From CAVVIO01 sp963748095 (lineage in GTDB: Bacteria; Bacteroidota; Bacteroidia; Bacteroidales; UBA10428), in contig CAVVIO010000026.1 of assembly GCA_963748095.1 (NCBI GenBank), positions 1 to 64,000 of the forward strand: DNA of 64,000 nucleotides. The letters run 5' to 3'. The position numbers and the translations under genes were made by a program. The notes beneath the pieces were generated by a model, which had not been told where the DNA came from, did not search any database, and saw nothing but the letters and a program-made list of their open reading frames with translations. This document shows, one piece after another, positions 1-9,500 of the stretch (the stretch's first letter is position 1; every line of letters starts with the position of its first letter).

Positions 1-88
1 ATCAATCATGAATAAATCAAAATAGAATTTTGTAATTTTCACGATACTGTAAAATGAAAAACGCACGTTTAATTAATATTTATTTCGA

Positions 89-949
89 TTGAAACTGACC
101 AAAATTATTATAGGTATTGCAGCAGGTATTTTCATGTTAAGTGTGCTTGCATGTTCAAAACCGCGAACAAAAACCAATGAGAAACCCGTAGCAAGGGTAT
201 TCGAAAAGTATCTGTATCCTTCCGATTTGAAAGATGTTATTCCATCTAATCTCAATTCTGCGGATAGTACCGCCATGGCCAAGGATTTTATTGAAAAATG
301 GATACGGAAACAACTTTTACTTAATAAGGCAGAGACAAACTTATCGGATGAAGAGAAAAATGTTGATAAACAGATAGAAAATTACCGGAGTTCGTTGTTA
401 ATTTTTAAATATGAACAAAGCCTGATAGAACAAAAATTAGATACATTGATCACTGATCCGGAGATCGAAAAGTATTATAATGATAATTCATCTAATTTCT
501 TATTGAATGATAACATAGTTAAAGCACTTTATATAAAAATACCAAAATCTTCTCCGAATATACGTTCGGTTAAACGTTGGTACCGTTCTGAAAAAGAAGT
601 AGACCAGAAACAACTGGAAGATTATTGTTATCAGTATGCTGCCAAATATGACAATTTTAACGATAACTGGATATATTTCTCGGAGATACTAAAAGCTGTT
701 CCTGCTGAAATTAGTAATCCTGAAAACTATCTGAGATATCGGAAAACAATTGAAACAGAAGACGGTTCTTTTAATTATTTTGTTAACATTAAAGAATATA
801 AACTTATCGGAGAGGTTGCGCCACTTGAATTTGTCAGTGATAATATTCGGAGTATTATATTAAATAAACGTAAGATACAACTCATTCAGAAACTTGAATC
901 GAATATATATAATGATGAATTGAACCGGGGTAATTTTAATATATATTAA
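89..949 (+). CDS. SurA-type periplasmic chaperone lipoprotein (no PPIase domain seen)
   Basis: Likely a lipid-anchored periplasmic chaperone helping outer-membrane protein assembly. The start is a TTG at 89, giving a basic N-terminus, a hydrophobic stretch and a lipobox ending at Cys22 (VLAC). The only nearby ATG (54) is in another frame and stops after 12 codons, which supports the TTG. The rest is helical and charged, resembling the SurA/PpiC N-terminal chaperone region (LLLNKAETNLSDEE echoes the LLLNQAEI segment of the next gene). No parvulin signature was recognised. It lies 10 bp upstream of the SurA gene on the same strand, so it is probably co-transcribed. The family assignment rests on this similarity and the neighbourhood and is moderately sure; the lipoprotein call is firm. 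Confidence 0.7.
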   Translation: MKLTKIIIGIAAGIFMLSVLACSKPRTKTNEKPVARVFEKYLYPSDLKDVIPSNLNSADSTAMAKDFIEKWIRKQLLLNKAETNLSDEEKNVDKQIENYRSSLLIFKYEQSLIEQKLDTLITDPEIEKYYNDNSSNFLLNDNIVKALYIKIPKSSPNIRSVKRWYRSEKEVDQKQLEDYCYQYAAKYDNFNDNWIYFSEILKAVPAEISNPENYLRYRKTIETEDGSFNYFVNIKEYKLIGEVAPLEFVSDNIRSIILNKRKIQLIQKLESNIYNDELNRGNFNIY

Positions 950-959
950 TGACATACGC

Positions 960-2306
960 ATGAAGCAAATATTTTTCTTTTTTTTATTTTCATCTATTCT
1001 GCTGTTAAAAGTTGATCGTTTATATAGTCAGTCAAAAATTGTTGATGAAATAGTAGCTATAGTAGGAGATAAAATGATACTTGAATCTGATATTGAAAAA
1101 CAATATTACCAGGCAATGGCACAGGGTATTAAGCCTACTGATGATATGCGGTGCAAGATTCTTGAAAATCTGCTGTCGGAAAAACTTTTACTTAATCAGG
1201 CGGAAATAGACAGCGTGGAAGTAACCGAAGAACAGGTACAATCACAATTGAATGATCGGTTGAAGTACTTCATAAGCCAGATTGGGTCGGAAGAAAAACT
1301 GGTTCAATATTTTAATAAATCTATACCGGAAATAAAAGAAGATATGCATGATGATATCCGGGATCAGTTAATTACCCAAAAGATGAGCCAGCAGATAACC
1401 GAGAATATCACTGTAACTCCTTCCGAAGTAAAAGCTTTTTTTAACAATATGCCACATGATAGTGTGCCATACATAAATGCCAGGGTTGAAGTTAGTGAGA
1501 TAGCTTTGTACCCGACCACCAGCGATGAGGCAATATTTAAAGTACGTGAAAAATTGCTCGCTTTACGTCAACGGATTCTCGATGGTGAGAATTTCGCTAC
1601 TCTGGCTGTTTTATATTCAGAAGGGCCTTCCGCATCTCGTGGAGGAGATATTGGATGGGCAACCAAAGCGGAACTTGATCCTGAATATGCAAAAGTAGCC
1701 TTCAGCCTGAAAAAAGGGCAGGTTTCGAAAATTGTGGAATCGTCATTTGGCTATCATATTATTCAATTAATTGAACGAAATGGTGACCGTGTGCATACAC
1801 GTCATATTTTAATGAAACCTGAAATTTCTGACTCTTCTAAAGTAAATACAAAAGAAAAGCTGGATAGTATTATTCAACAGATCCGTCTTGATAGTATTTC
1901 GTTTACTCATGCTGCCATGAGATACTCGCAGGATGAGGAAACCCGGATGAACGGCGGACAATTAGTAAATCCTAAGACCGGAGATACTCAATTTGAGCTG
2001 GATCAGTTTAATACACAGGATATGTATGTAATTAAAGATCTTAAAGTAGGAGAAATATCTACGCCGTACGAATCGACTGATGATAAGGGCAAAACGGTGT
2101 TTAAAGTAGTTCAGTTAAAGAGCAGGATCGATCCTCACCGGGCTAATCTCAAAGAGGATTATAGCATGTTGAAACAATTGACAGAACAGCATAAACATAG
2201 TGAAGTTGTGGATAACTGGATTACCGAAAAATTAAAAACGACTTACGTTAAAATTGACGACCGTTATAAAAACTGTAACTTCCATAATAAAGGGTGGTTA
2301 AAATAA
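960..2306 (+). CDS. surA: Peptidyl-prolyl cis-trans isomerase SurA, two parvulin domains
   Basis: Periplasmic foldase/chaperone for outer-membrane beta-barrel proteins. The 448-residue product starts at an ATG and has an N-terminal signal sequence (about residues 1-24). A SurA N-terminal chaperone domain begins VDEIVAIVGDKMILESDIE. A first parvulin-type rotamase domain spans about residues 172-275 (GGDIGWATKAELDPEYAKVA, then GYHIIQLIE). A second, more diverged one follows from about 279 (HTRHILMKPE) to 386 (KTVFKVVQL). Length and order match the SurA family. The last 13 bp overlap the longest form of the following OstA-like ORF. With the upstream lipoprotein and downstream OstA protein it forms an envelope-assembly operon. 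Confidence 0.93.
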   Translation: MKQIFFFFLFSSILLLKVDRLYSQSKIVDEIVAIVGDKMILESDIEKQYYQAMAQGIKPTDDMRCKILENLLSEKLLLNQAEIDSVEVTEEQVQSQLNDRLKYFISQIGSEEKLVQYFNKSIPEIKEDMHDDIRDQLITQKMSQQITENITVTPSEVKAFFNNMPHDSVPYINARVEVSEIALYPTTSDEAIFKVREKLLALRQRILDGENFATLAVLYSEGPSASRGGDIGWATKAELDPEYAKVAFSLKKGQVSKIVESSFGYHIIQLIERNGDRVHTRHILMKPEISDSSKVNTKEKLDSIIQQIRLDSISFTHAAMRYSQDEETRMNGGQLVNPKTGDTQFELDQFNTQDMYVIKDLKVGEISTPYESTDDKGKTVFKVVQLKSRIDPHRANLKEDYSMLKQLTEQHKHSEVVDNWITEKLKTTYVKIDDRYKNCNFHNKGWLK

Positions 2307-2377
2307 TCAGGATAGTAACCGGTATTTTTTTTAGAATCAACCTGTCAGTCAGTAACCCATTGCGGGGTTTGTACAGA

Positions 2378-3868
2378 ATGGCAGGTTTATTCGGTTTTCT
2401 ATTGCTGTTAACCATTCCTGTTTCTGCACAGAAAACCACCAAAATACAGCATGATTCCAGAAGTATGGAATATGATAAAAACCTTGCCAATGGTGCTTAC
2501 CGGCTTATAGGTAATGTAGTATTTCGTCATGCCGGATCAATTATGTATTGCGATAGTGCTTACTTTTATTCCGAACAAAATGCACTGGATGCTTTTAGCC
2601 ATGTTTATATCAATCAGGGTGACACATTGCATTTATACGGTGATTTTTTAAATTACAATGGCAATACCAGGATGGCTAAAATGAGGCGAAATGTGAAACT
2701 TCTGTACAAAGAAACAACTCTGACAACTGAGAATCTCGATTTTGACCTGGGCAAGAATGTAGGATATTACATGGATAGTGCTCATATAGTTAAAGGTGAG
2801 AATGTTCTGACAAGTGAAAAGGGGTATTTTTATACAAAGAAGGACCTGTTTGCTTTTAAAGACGATGTAATTGTAAAAAATCCCGATTATACCATTTATT
2901 CCGACACGATGGATTTTAATACTGAATCCGAGATTGCTTATTTCTTTGGTCCGACAAGTATTATAAGCGATAAGAATTATATATACTGTGAAAGTGGGTG
3001 GTACAATACGCAAACTAATATTTCCAGGTTAAACCGAAATGCATATCTGGCGAGCGATAATCAGTGCATAAGCGCTGATAGTCTTTACTACGAGAGAGAT
3101 ACAGGTTATGGTGTGGCCCGGCAGAATGTTGAAATCATCGATACTGCCCAGCATATTATCCTGAGAGGTAATTATGCTGTGTATCACGAAAATGATAAAC
3201 GATCGATGATGACAGACAGTGCTTTATTCATTCAGGTGGGTGAAAAAGATTCACTTTATATGCATGCCGATACACTGAGATCACTACTTGATACTTCCGG
3301 ACAGAAACTATTAAAAGCATATTACCACGTAAAACTCTTCAAATCAGACTTCCAGGGAAAATGCGATTCCATGTCCTATTCATTCGCAGATTCTATTATA
3401 CGGTTATATCATGATCCGGTACTTTGGTATAATCAGTACCAGGAAACAGCTACTTTTATTGAAATTCTCACAAAGAACAGAGCTGTTGATAAGATGAATC
3501 TTAAGCAAAAGGCTTTTATTATCAGTATGAAAGATACTTCTGTATTTGATCAGATAAAAGGAAAGGATATGGTTTGTCATTTTAAAAATGGTGAAATGCA
3601 AAGAGTCAATGTTAATGGGAATTCACAAACAATTTATTATCCGGAAGATGAAGGAGGGTTTATTGGAATGAATAAATCCGAAAGTTCTAATATGATTATT
3701 TATTTTGATAAGGGAGAAATGGATTATATAAAATTCATTACCAAACCTGTTTCCGTTTTATATCCGATGAGCCAGATACCTGAAAATGACAAGAAGCTTA
3801 AGGACTTTAAATGGTTGGAAAAATACCGTGCAAAAAATAAGGAAGATATTTTCAGATGGGTGGAATAA
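2378..3868 (+). CDS. OstA/LptA-like organic-solvent-tolerance family protein
   Basis: Probable periplasmic or outer-membrane-associated protein of the OstA/LptA beta-jellyroll superfamily, which moves or handles LPS on its way to the outer membrane. The frame is open from a GTG at 2294 inside surA. The ATG at 2378 is preferred because it starts directly with a signal peptide (AGLFGFLLLLTIPVSAQ). OstA repeats begin at once (NGAYRLIGNVVFRHAG, IMYCDSAYFY) and continue as short beta-strand repeats (RNVKLLYKETTLTTENLDFD, DVIVKNPDYTIYSDTMDF) over about 450 residues. It lacks an obvious C-terminal LptD barrel, so it is the soluble long form common in Bacteroidota. A weak hairpin follows at 3870-3896. 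The exact role is inferred from family and neighbours. Confidence 0.85.
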   Translation: MAGLFGFLLLLTIPVSAQKTTKIQHDSRSMEYDKNLANGAYRLIGNVVFRHAGSIMYCDSAYFYSEQNALDAFSHVYINQGDTLHLYGDFLNYNGNTRMAKMRRNVKLLYKETTLTTENLDFDLGKNVGYYMDSAHIVKGENVLTSEKGYFYTKKDLFAFKDDVIVKNPDYTIYSDTMDFNTESEIAYFFGPTSIISDKNYIYCESGWYNTQTNISRLNRNAYLASDNQCISADSLYYERDTGYGVARQNVEIIDTAQHIILRGNYAVYHENDKRSMMTDSALFIQVGEKDSLYMHADTLRSLLDTSGQKLLKAYYHVKLFKSDFQGKCDSMSYSFADSIIRLYHDPVLWYNQYQETATFIEILTKNRAVDKMNLKQKAFIISMKDTSVFDQIKGKDMVCHFKNGEMQRVNVNGNSQTIYYPEDEGGFIGMNKSESSNMIIYFDKGEMDYIKFITKPVSVLYPMSQIPENDKKLKDFKWLEKYRAKNKEDIFRWVE

Positions 3869-3869
3869 A

Positions 3870-3896
3870 AAAGGGATTAATTTCCTGATCCCCTTT
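3870..3896. terminator. Weak hairpin between convergent genes
   Basis: AAAGGGAT (3870-3877) pairs with ATCCCCTTT (3888-3896) with one bulged C, between the stop codons of the OstA gene (+) and the DUF2795 gene (-). A short T tract follows. It is a plausible shared terminator but weak. Confidence 0.4.
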
Positions 3897-3897
3897 A

Positions 3898-4119
3898 TCA
3901 ATATTCGTCTTCGTTAAAAAAGAAATCATCTTTACTGGGATAGTCAGGCCAGATATCTTCTATACTTTCATATATCTCACCCTCATCTTCTATTTCCTGC
4001 AGGTTTTCGATCACTTCCAACGGAGCACCCGATCGAATACCAAAGTCTATCAATTCATCTTTTGTCGCTGGCCATGGTGCATCCTCTAATTTAGACGCCA
4101 ATTCAAGTGTCCAATACAT
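3898..4119 (-). CDS. DUF2795 family small acidic protein
   Basis: A 73-residue, very acidic protein ending KDDFFFNEDEY. The sequence (MYWTLELASKLEDAPWPATK, then DELIDFGIRSGAPLEVIENL) matches the compact DUF2795 family found widely in Bacteroidota. Its function is unknown. It is a single-domain cytoplasmic protein without signal or membrane segment. The small size is normal for the family. It ends convergently with the OstA gene and is followed upstream by the adenosyltransferase gene on the same strand, 65 bp away, so the two may or may not share a transcript. Confidence 0.8.
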   Translation of the reverse strand: MYWTLELASKLEDAPWPATKDELIDFGIRSGAPLEVIENLQEIEDEGEIYESIEDIWPDYPSKDDFFFNEDEY

Positions 4120-4184
4120 TTTCGTAACGTTTTAATGTGACTTCCTTTAAAAATTGTGCAAATATATAAAAAAAATATTCTGAA

Positions 4185-4733
4185 TTACAACTTTGGTTTC
4201 CATGGAATTTCCACCCCATGAAAATTCAGCGTTAACTTTCTGGCTAACACGAACATATAATCTGATAAACGGTTCAAATATTTAATAATTAGTGCCGGTA
4301 CGTCATTATTTACCGAAAGTCGTATAGCCGATCTTTCTGCCCTTCTACATATATTTCTGGCTATATGGCAGTAAGATCCATAGGTATGTCCTCCGGGTAG
4401 TATAAATGATGAAAGCGGGGGAAGGTTTTTTTCCATTACATCTATTTCCTTTTCAAGATATTCTATATCGAATTCTCTTAACTCCGGTAGATTTTTTCTT
4501 GAGATTTCATCTTCGGCGGCAAGGAGCGATGCGCATGTCATTAGCCTGTCCTGTATTATAATTAGTGATTCCTTCACATTTTCAGCTACAGGTTGATCCC
4601 TGATCAGGCCGATGAAAGAAATTAACTCATCCACGGTTCCATAAGTTTCTATTCTTTCGTGATATTTGGGCACCCTTTTACCGCCTATCAATGATGTTGT
4701 TCCGTTATCTCCTCCTTTAGTATATATTTTCAT
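4185..4733 (-). CDS. ATP:cob(I)alamin adenosyltransferase, PduO type
   Basis: Transfers the adenosyl group of ATP to cob(I)alamin to make adenosylcobalamin, the cofactor of enzymes such as methylmalonyl-CoA mutase. The 182-residue product starts with the PduO-family signature YTKGGDNGTTSLIGGKR, then GTVDELISFIGL, and has the C-terminal ATP/cobalamin-contacting segment ICRRAERSAIRLS. Length is typical of a stand-alone PduO domain. No cobalamin riboswitch was recognised in the short upstream region. The next gene upstream on the same strand is the ABC ATPase at 4802, separated by 68 bp. No other B12 gene is in the window, so the enzyme probably works in salvage. Confidence 0.9.
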   Translation of the reverse strand: MKIYTKGGDNGTTSLIGGKRVPKYHERIETYGTVDELISFIGLIRDQPVAENVKESLIIIQDRLMTCASLLAAEDEISRKNLPELREFDIEYLEKEIDVMEKNLPPLSSFILPGGHTYGSYCHIARNICRRAERSAIRLSVNNDVPALIIKYLNRLSDYMFVLARKLTLNFHGVEIPWKPKL

Positions 4734-4801
4734 CGTGTATATCAGCTGATGGTAATATGGTATATGATTTGGTTAGATAACGTTAATCCCCCTGAATTGT
4801 T

Positions 4802-5509
4802 TCATGTTTTTTCAATGGCAGGTTTTTCATTATATTGTTCCGATTCCACCTGGCCGTCTTTCAACCGAATGACACGACGGGCGTGAAGTGCAATGTCTTC
4901 TTCATGAGTAACCAGGATTATTGTATTTCCTTGCTTATGGATTTCTTCAAAAAGATTCATTATGTCGATCGAAGTTTTTGAGTCGAGGTTTCCTGTAGGT
5001 TCATCTGCCAGAATAATAGAAGGATGATTTGCAAGGGCTCTTGCAACTGCTACACGTTGTCGCTGACCTCCGGATAATTCATTGGGCTTATGGGTCACCC
5101 TGTCAGCCAGTCCTACATTTTCAAGTACTTCTATTGCCCTGTCGTGCCGCATACTTTTTGATTGACCGGCATAAATAAGAGGCAGCATTACGTTTTCGAG
5201 AGCAGAATACCGTGGCAACAGATTAAAGGTTTGAAAAACAAAACCTATTTCCGTATTTCTGATCTCTGCCAGCCTGTTATCTTCCATCTTACTCACATCC
5301 TTACCATTTAAGAAATATTGTCCCGCAGTTGGTGTGTCTAGGCATCCAAGGATGTTCATCAACGTTGACTTTCCCGATCCCGAAGGCCCCATGATGGCTA
5401 CATATTCGTTTTTACCGATGTCGATAGTCACCGAGTTTAAAGCCCTAACTATTTGCGTACCGACAACGTAATTTTTTACGATATCAATGAGTTTGATCAT
5501 ATTATCCAT
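4802..5509 (-). CDS. LolD/MacB-type ABC transporter ATP-binding protein
   Basis: ATPase subunit of an ABC system of the LolD/MacB/FtsE class, which drives lipoprotein release, efflux or peptidoglycan-linked work rather than ordinary import. Visible motifs are Walker A (GPSGSGKST), Q-loop (FVFQTFNLLPRYSA), signature (LSGGQRQRVAVARAL), Walker B (IILADEPTGNLDS) and the switch His (ILVTHEED). At 235 residues it is a single ATPase domain. The cognate FtsX/MacB-type permease is not adjacent, so the substrate cannot be told. An alternative start at Met4 (MIKLIDIVKNY) would remove three residues. Confidence 0.9.
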   Translation of the reverse strand: MDNMIKLIDIVKNYVVGTQIVRALNSVTIDIGKNEYVAIMGPSGSGKSTLMNILGCLDTPTAGQYFLNGKDVSKMEDNRLAEIRNTEIGFVFQTFNLLPRYSALENVMLPLIYAGQSKSMRHDRAIEVLENVGLADRVTHKPNELSGGQRQRVAVARALANHPSIILADEPTGNLDSKTSIDIMNLFEEIHKQGNTIILVTHEEDIALHARRVIRLKDGQVESEQYNEKPAIEKT

Positions 5510-5553
5510 ACTGCACTACTTTAACAGATTGAAATTAATTTACAAGATACTAA

Positions 5554-6345
5554 CTAAATGTTGATTATAAAATTTTGTTTTGCAATTCCTTTTTTAAAAA
5601 AAACAATTCCCATGAAAAACAAGTCGATAGACAAGGTTACCTGTTTATCTGATTTTATTTTTTTCCAGGCATTCCGCATACCTTCCGACCAGTTAATATC
5701 ATCAAAAACAAATATCGAGTTTTCGGCGGCATTTTGCAAAAGAATTTTAAAATAGGCAAATGTCGCTTCTTCATTATGATGCCCGTCGATGAATGCCAGA
5801 AAATCGCCTTGTTGTTTTTTAATAATTTCAGGTAGAATGTCTTTAAATAGTCCTGTTATTTGAACAATATTTTCGGCATCGGCAACTTTGAAATTTTTTT
5901 TTGCCCTTTCAGCAAGATTGGGATTAGATTCGATAGTAATAACCTTTCCTTGCGGATTTCCGGCAGCCAGATAAAGGGTGCTGATTCCCAGAGAGGTACC
6001 TAATTCGATAATGGAATCGGGCCGGTAATATTTTACCATCCTGAATAATAGCTGCCCGAACTTTTTGTTTACAGCCGAAATCCTGACAATGTCCCTTACT
6101 TTTCTCGATTGTGTTGAAAAGTAATTTGATCCGGCTCCTGCTTCATCAATCAGAATTATTTCATCAGAATTTTTATTCGATTTTCTGATATTCTCAATGA
6201 CGGCATATTCTTCGTATATCCTGCGATCATTAAATACCTGTGTAATTAGCTCATAAACAAATGGTGAAAGAATTCCATACCCATGTTTGTTCTTCGAAAA
6301 AATTTTATACCCCAGGAATTTTACGATCAAATTAAATTTTCCCAT
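5554..6345 (-). CDS. Class I SAM-dependent methyltransferase (O-methyltransferase-like)
   Basis: A 263-residue cytoplasmic methyltransferase. Motif I is seen as IIELGTSLGISTLYLAAGNP, followed by the acidic post-I residue in VITIESNPNLAERAKKNF. The later segment GDFLAFIDGHHNEEATFAYF resembles the metal-dependent catechol-type O-methyltransferase fold. The N-terminal 60 residues (HGYGILSPFVYELITQVFND) are typical of Bacteroidota homologues. The substrate is unknown. It is divergent from recG, whose start lies 80 bp away. Confidence 0.8.
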   Translation of the reverse strand: MGKFNLIVKFLGYKIFSKNKHGYGILSPFVYELITQVFNDRRIYEEYAVIENIRKSNKNSDEIILIDEAGAGSNYFSTQSRKVRDIVRISAVNKKFGQLLFRMVKYYRPDSIIELGTSLGISTLYLAAGNPQGKVITIESNPNLAERAKKNFKVADAENIVQITGLFKDILPEIIKKQQGDFLAFIDGHHNEEATFAYFKILLQNAAENSIFVFDDINWSEGMRNAWKKIKSDKQVTLSIDLFFMGIVFFKKGIAKQNFIINI

Positions 6346-6424
6346 TTGACGGTTTATATCCGTTTTACCGGTGCAAAATTACTTTTTATATTTGAAAGAA
6401 GAATTGCGATATTTATACCTGTTT

Positions 6425-8539
6425 ATGAAAACAGCGGAAGACATACTTAACCAGGAAATAAAATTTCTGAAAGGCGTTGGCCCACAAAGGGCTGAGTTGC
6501 TTAATAAGGAATTGAATATTTATACTTTTGCTGATCTGCTGTATTTTTTCCCTTATAGATATATCGACCGTTCGCGAATTTATAAAATCAGTGAAATTGA
6601 TTCAACCCTTGCCAATATTCAGTTAAAGGGTAAGATTACCACATTCAAAACCGAAGGATCACGATACCGTAAGCGATTGATTGCGGTTTTTACAGATGGA
6701 ACAGGAACAATAGAACTTGTATGGTTCCAGGGCCACAAGTGGGTACAGAATAATTATAAGGTAGATACCGAATACATTATATTTGGCAAACCGGCATTAT
6801 TTAACAACCGGTACAATATTGCCCACCCTGAGATTGATTTACCTTCACAGCAGGATGATGATTTCAATGCTGCACTTCAACCCCAGTACAGTTCTACAGA
6901 AAAACTGAAAAACGGGTATATTAATTCGAAGACTATACATAAGCTTATTCGTAATTTATTGTCCTTAACCGTTAACAATATCCGTGAAACTTTGCCGGGT
7001 AATCTACTGAAACAATTGAAGTTGCTACCACTTTCCGAAGCTTTATTCTCTATTCATTTTCCGCAAAATAACGAACAATTGAAACGGGCCATATACCGCC
7101 TTAAGTTTGAGGAATTATTTTTTATCCAATTGAATATTCTGCAACTGAAAACTTTCCGAAAAGAAGTATCCCGGGGATTTACCTTTTCAAAGGTAGGTGA
7201 ATCATTTAATTCATTTTACAACCAGAATCTTCATTTCGAATTAACAGATGCTCAAAAAAGGGTAATGAAAGAGATTCGTTATGATCTTGGTTCGGGCAAA
7301 CAAATGAACCGTTTGCTACAGGGAGATGTGGGAAGCGGGAAAACACTGGTTGCCCTGATGAGCATGCTTATTGCCCTCGACAACGGTTACCAGGCTTGTC
7401 TGATGGCCCCAACGGAAATTCTGTCTAATCAGCATTTCAATACAATCAGCAAATTTCTTGAAGGACTGGATATACACATCTCACTACTCACAGGAACAAC
7501 TAAAAAGAGCGAACGTCAGGTTATATTCGATGAACTGTCAAGCGGCAGGTTGCAGATACTTATTGGCACGCATGCGCTCCTTGAAGATCCGGTTCAGTTT
7601 GATAATCTGGGATTAGTGGTAATTGATGAACAGCACCGGTTTGGAGTGGCCCAGCGGGCAAAACTGTGGAAAAAAAACGATCAGCCGCCGCATGTGTTGG
7701 TGATGACTGCAACACCCATTCCCCGCACACTTGCCATGACACTATATGGTGACCTGGATGTGTCGGTTATTGACGAATTACCGCCTGGGCGAAAACCTGT
7801 TAAAACTGTACATTACTATGATTCGAAACGGTTACCCATGTTTGGCTTTTTGAGAAAGCAAATAAAGGAAGGCCGGCAGGTTTTTGTTGTTTTTCCGCTG
7901 ATAAAGGAATCGGAAAAGATGGATTACAAAGATCTGGAAGATGGCTACGAGGCAATATCCAGAGCTTTTCCACCTCCGGAATATGCCGTAAGTTGCGTTC
8001 ATGGACAAATGAAACCTGTTGAGAAAGATACCGCAATGAAATATTTTATAAGCGGAAAAACACAGATAATGGTTGCAACAACCGTTATTGAAGTTGGGGT
8101 GGATATTCCCAATGCTTCGGTGATGGTGATAGAAAGCGCCGAGCGTTTCGGATTATCGCAGTTGCACCAGCTAAGGGGCAGGGTAGGCCGCGGCGCCGAT
8201 CAGTCGTATTGCATTCTGATGACCTCGAACAAACTTACTACTGAAGCCCGCAAAAGGATTGAGACCATGGTGCGTACCAACGATGGTTTTGAAATTGCTG
8301 AAGTTGACCTGAAACTTCGTGGTCCGGGAGATATTGAAGGAACACAACAAAGCGGGGTTCCCTTCGATCTGAAAATTGCCAACCTGGGACAGGATGGTCA
8401 GTTATTAATGTACGCACGAAACTTAGTCGAAAAAATACTCGAAAAAGATCCCTTATTGGAGAAGGAAGAAAATCTTTTATTGAAACAGCATTTGCTAAAA
8501 TCAAAGCAAGCAGGAGTTGACTGGAGTTTGATTAGTTGA
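6425..8539 (+). CDS. recG: ATP-dependent DNA helicase RecG
   Basis: Remodels stalled replication forks and branch-migrates Holliday junctions. The frame is open from 6371, but the ATG at 6425 (MKTAEDILNQEIKFLKGVGP) gives the family N-terminus and a 704-residue product. The N-terminal wedge/OB domain includes KGVGPQRAELLNKELNIYTF. The helicase core has Walker A (GDVGSGKTLVAL), motif II DEQH (VVIDEQHRFGV), motif III (TATPIPRTLA), motif V (TTVIEVGVDIPNASVMVI) and motif VI (QLRGRVGRG). It is complete and unbroken, unlike several other DNA-maintenance genes in the window. A palindromic repeat follows the stop codon. Confidence 0.96.
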   Translation: MKTAEDILNQEIKFLKGVGPQRAELLNKELNIYTFADLLYFFPYRYIDRSRIYKISEIDSTLANIQLKGKITTFKTEGSRYRKRLIAVFTDGTGTIELVWFQGHKWVQNNYKVDTEYIIFGKPALFNNRYNIAHPEIDLPSQQDDDFNAALQPQYSSTEKLKNGYINSKTIHKLIRNLLSLTVNNIRETLPGNLLKQLKLLPLSEALFSIHFPQNNEQLKRAIYRLKFEELFFIQLNILQLKTFRKEVSRGFTFSKVGESFNSFYNQNLHFELTDAQKRVMKEIRYDLGSGKQMNRLLQGDVGSGKTLVALMSMLIALDNGYQACLMAPTEILSNQHFNTISKFLEGLDIHISLLTGTTKKSERQVIFDELSSGRLQILIGTHALLEDPVQFDNLGLVVIDEQHRFGVAQRAKLWKKNDQPPHVLVMTATPIPRTLAMTLYGDLDVSVIDELPPGRKPVKTVHYYDSKRLPMFGFLRKQIKEGRQVFVVFPLIKESEKMDYKDLEDGYEAISRAFPPPEYAVSCVHGQMKPVEKDTAMKYFISGKTQIMVATTVIEVGVDIPNASVMVIESAERFGLSQLHQLRGRVGRGADQSYCILMTSNKLTTEARKRIETMVRTNDGFEIAEVDLKLRGPGDIEGTQQSGVPFDLKIANLGQDGQLLMYARNLVEKILEKDPLLEKEENLLLKQHLLKSKQAGVDWSLIS

Positions 8540-8540
8540 T

Positions 8541-8630
8541 ACAGACTTCCGAAGTTTTTGAACCAGACAGACTTCCGAAGTTTCCAAAACTTCGGAAGTC
8601 TGATAGTTAAAACTTCTAAAGTCTGTGCAG
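8541..8630. repeat. Four-copy alternating palindromic repeat, likely shared terminator
   Basis: A 17-bp unit, ACAGACTTCCGAAGTTT, occurs directly at 8541-8557 and 8567-8583. An inverted copy lies at 8586-8602 (AAACTTCGGAAGTCTG) and a degenerate inverted copy at about 8609-8630. The second and third copies form a near-perfect long hairpin. It sits between the recG stop and the stop of the convergent membrane-protein gene, and the last copy runs into the final codons of that gene. Confidence 0.75.
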
Positions 8631-9350
8631 TAAAACAAAATGACGCCATGCAAACCATGTAATGGCGATTAGAATAATTAGTTCTCCAATACCAAATAAA
8701 CCCCAGTTAAAGGATTGCGGTACATACTGTTGTGCCAAATCATAGAGTGCATGATTATCAGGCATGCTCCATATTTGCGAAAAGGAATAATGACTTAGGA
8801 TGAAACGGGAATAGTCCCATGTAAAGGAAAGAATAAGAACCAGTGATCCGTTAATTAATAGTGTCCATATCTGCCAGTTGATTTTTACTATCAAATTTTT
8901 TGAATTGAAATAAATGATAAATCCTGCTAATATTATCATAGTCAGCGAAACGATAACAGGAGAAATTACAGGACCCACCCAGGTTACCGGTATCAGAAAA
9001 AGAATATCCCAGGTAAGAAGCGATGGCGGCCAGTTAATGAGTATTTTTAAAAATACATAGTAGAAAATATCCCAGATCGCGAAACAGTAAAGAAACCATG
9101 CAAAACGCTCCGTGAAATTTTTACCTGCCAGAATACCGGCACCAATCAGCATAACAATGGTAGCTGCTTCCCTGAATATTTCCGTTAAAGCAATATTTCT
9201 GCCTATGGGTTGCATGGGAAAGGTAAATCCACCGGGATAAGTGAGTGCACGCAGATACACTACCACAGCACTTTCGAGATATGCCATGGCGATACTGAAG
9301 ATCGTAACCCATACTAATAGTCCGAAATAGGAAATCGTTTTTTTCATCAT
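8616..9350 (-). CDS. Conserved multi-pass membrane protein of unknown function
   Basis: A 244-residue protein with about seven hydrophobic segments, probably in the inner membrane. I do not recognise the function. Notable stretches are FSIAMAYLESAVVVYLRALT in the first helix, with a Glu and an Arg inside the membrane region, REAATIVMLIGAGILAGKNF, and a charged middle linker (YFNSKNLIVKINWQ). There is no signal for transporter, enzyme or sensor class. It is transcribed toward recG. Its last codons overlap a copy of the 17-bp palindromic repeat, so the C-terminus may have been altered by the repeat. Confidence 0.7.
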   Translation of the reverse strand: MMKKTISYFGLLVWVTIFSIAMAYLESAVVVYLRALTYPGGFTFPMQPIGRNIALTEIFREAATIVMLIGAGILAGKNFTERFAWFLYCFAIWDIFYYVFLKILINWPPSLLTWDILFLIPVTWVGPVISPVIVSLTMIILAGFIIYFNSKNLIVKINWQIWTLLINGSLVLILSFTWDYSRFILSHYSFSQIWSMPDNHALYDLAQQYVPQSFNWGLFGIGELIILIAITWFAWRHFVLLHRL

Positions 9351-9500
9351 TTTTATAAAATTAAAAAATTATGTAATAAGTAAACCGGAATTATCCATGA
9401 AATGAATAAACTGGCTCAGTTTTTGTAAAATATTCGGATGAACAAACGCAACCTTTAGGATGTTGTTTTCGTCTAACTTGTTAAATTAGTAATAATTAGA

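Noticed and set aside
4734..4801. Cobalamin riboswitch ahead of the adenosyltransferase gene
   Set aside because: The gap is only 68 bp with no B12-box-like sequence.
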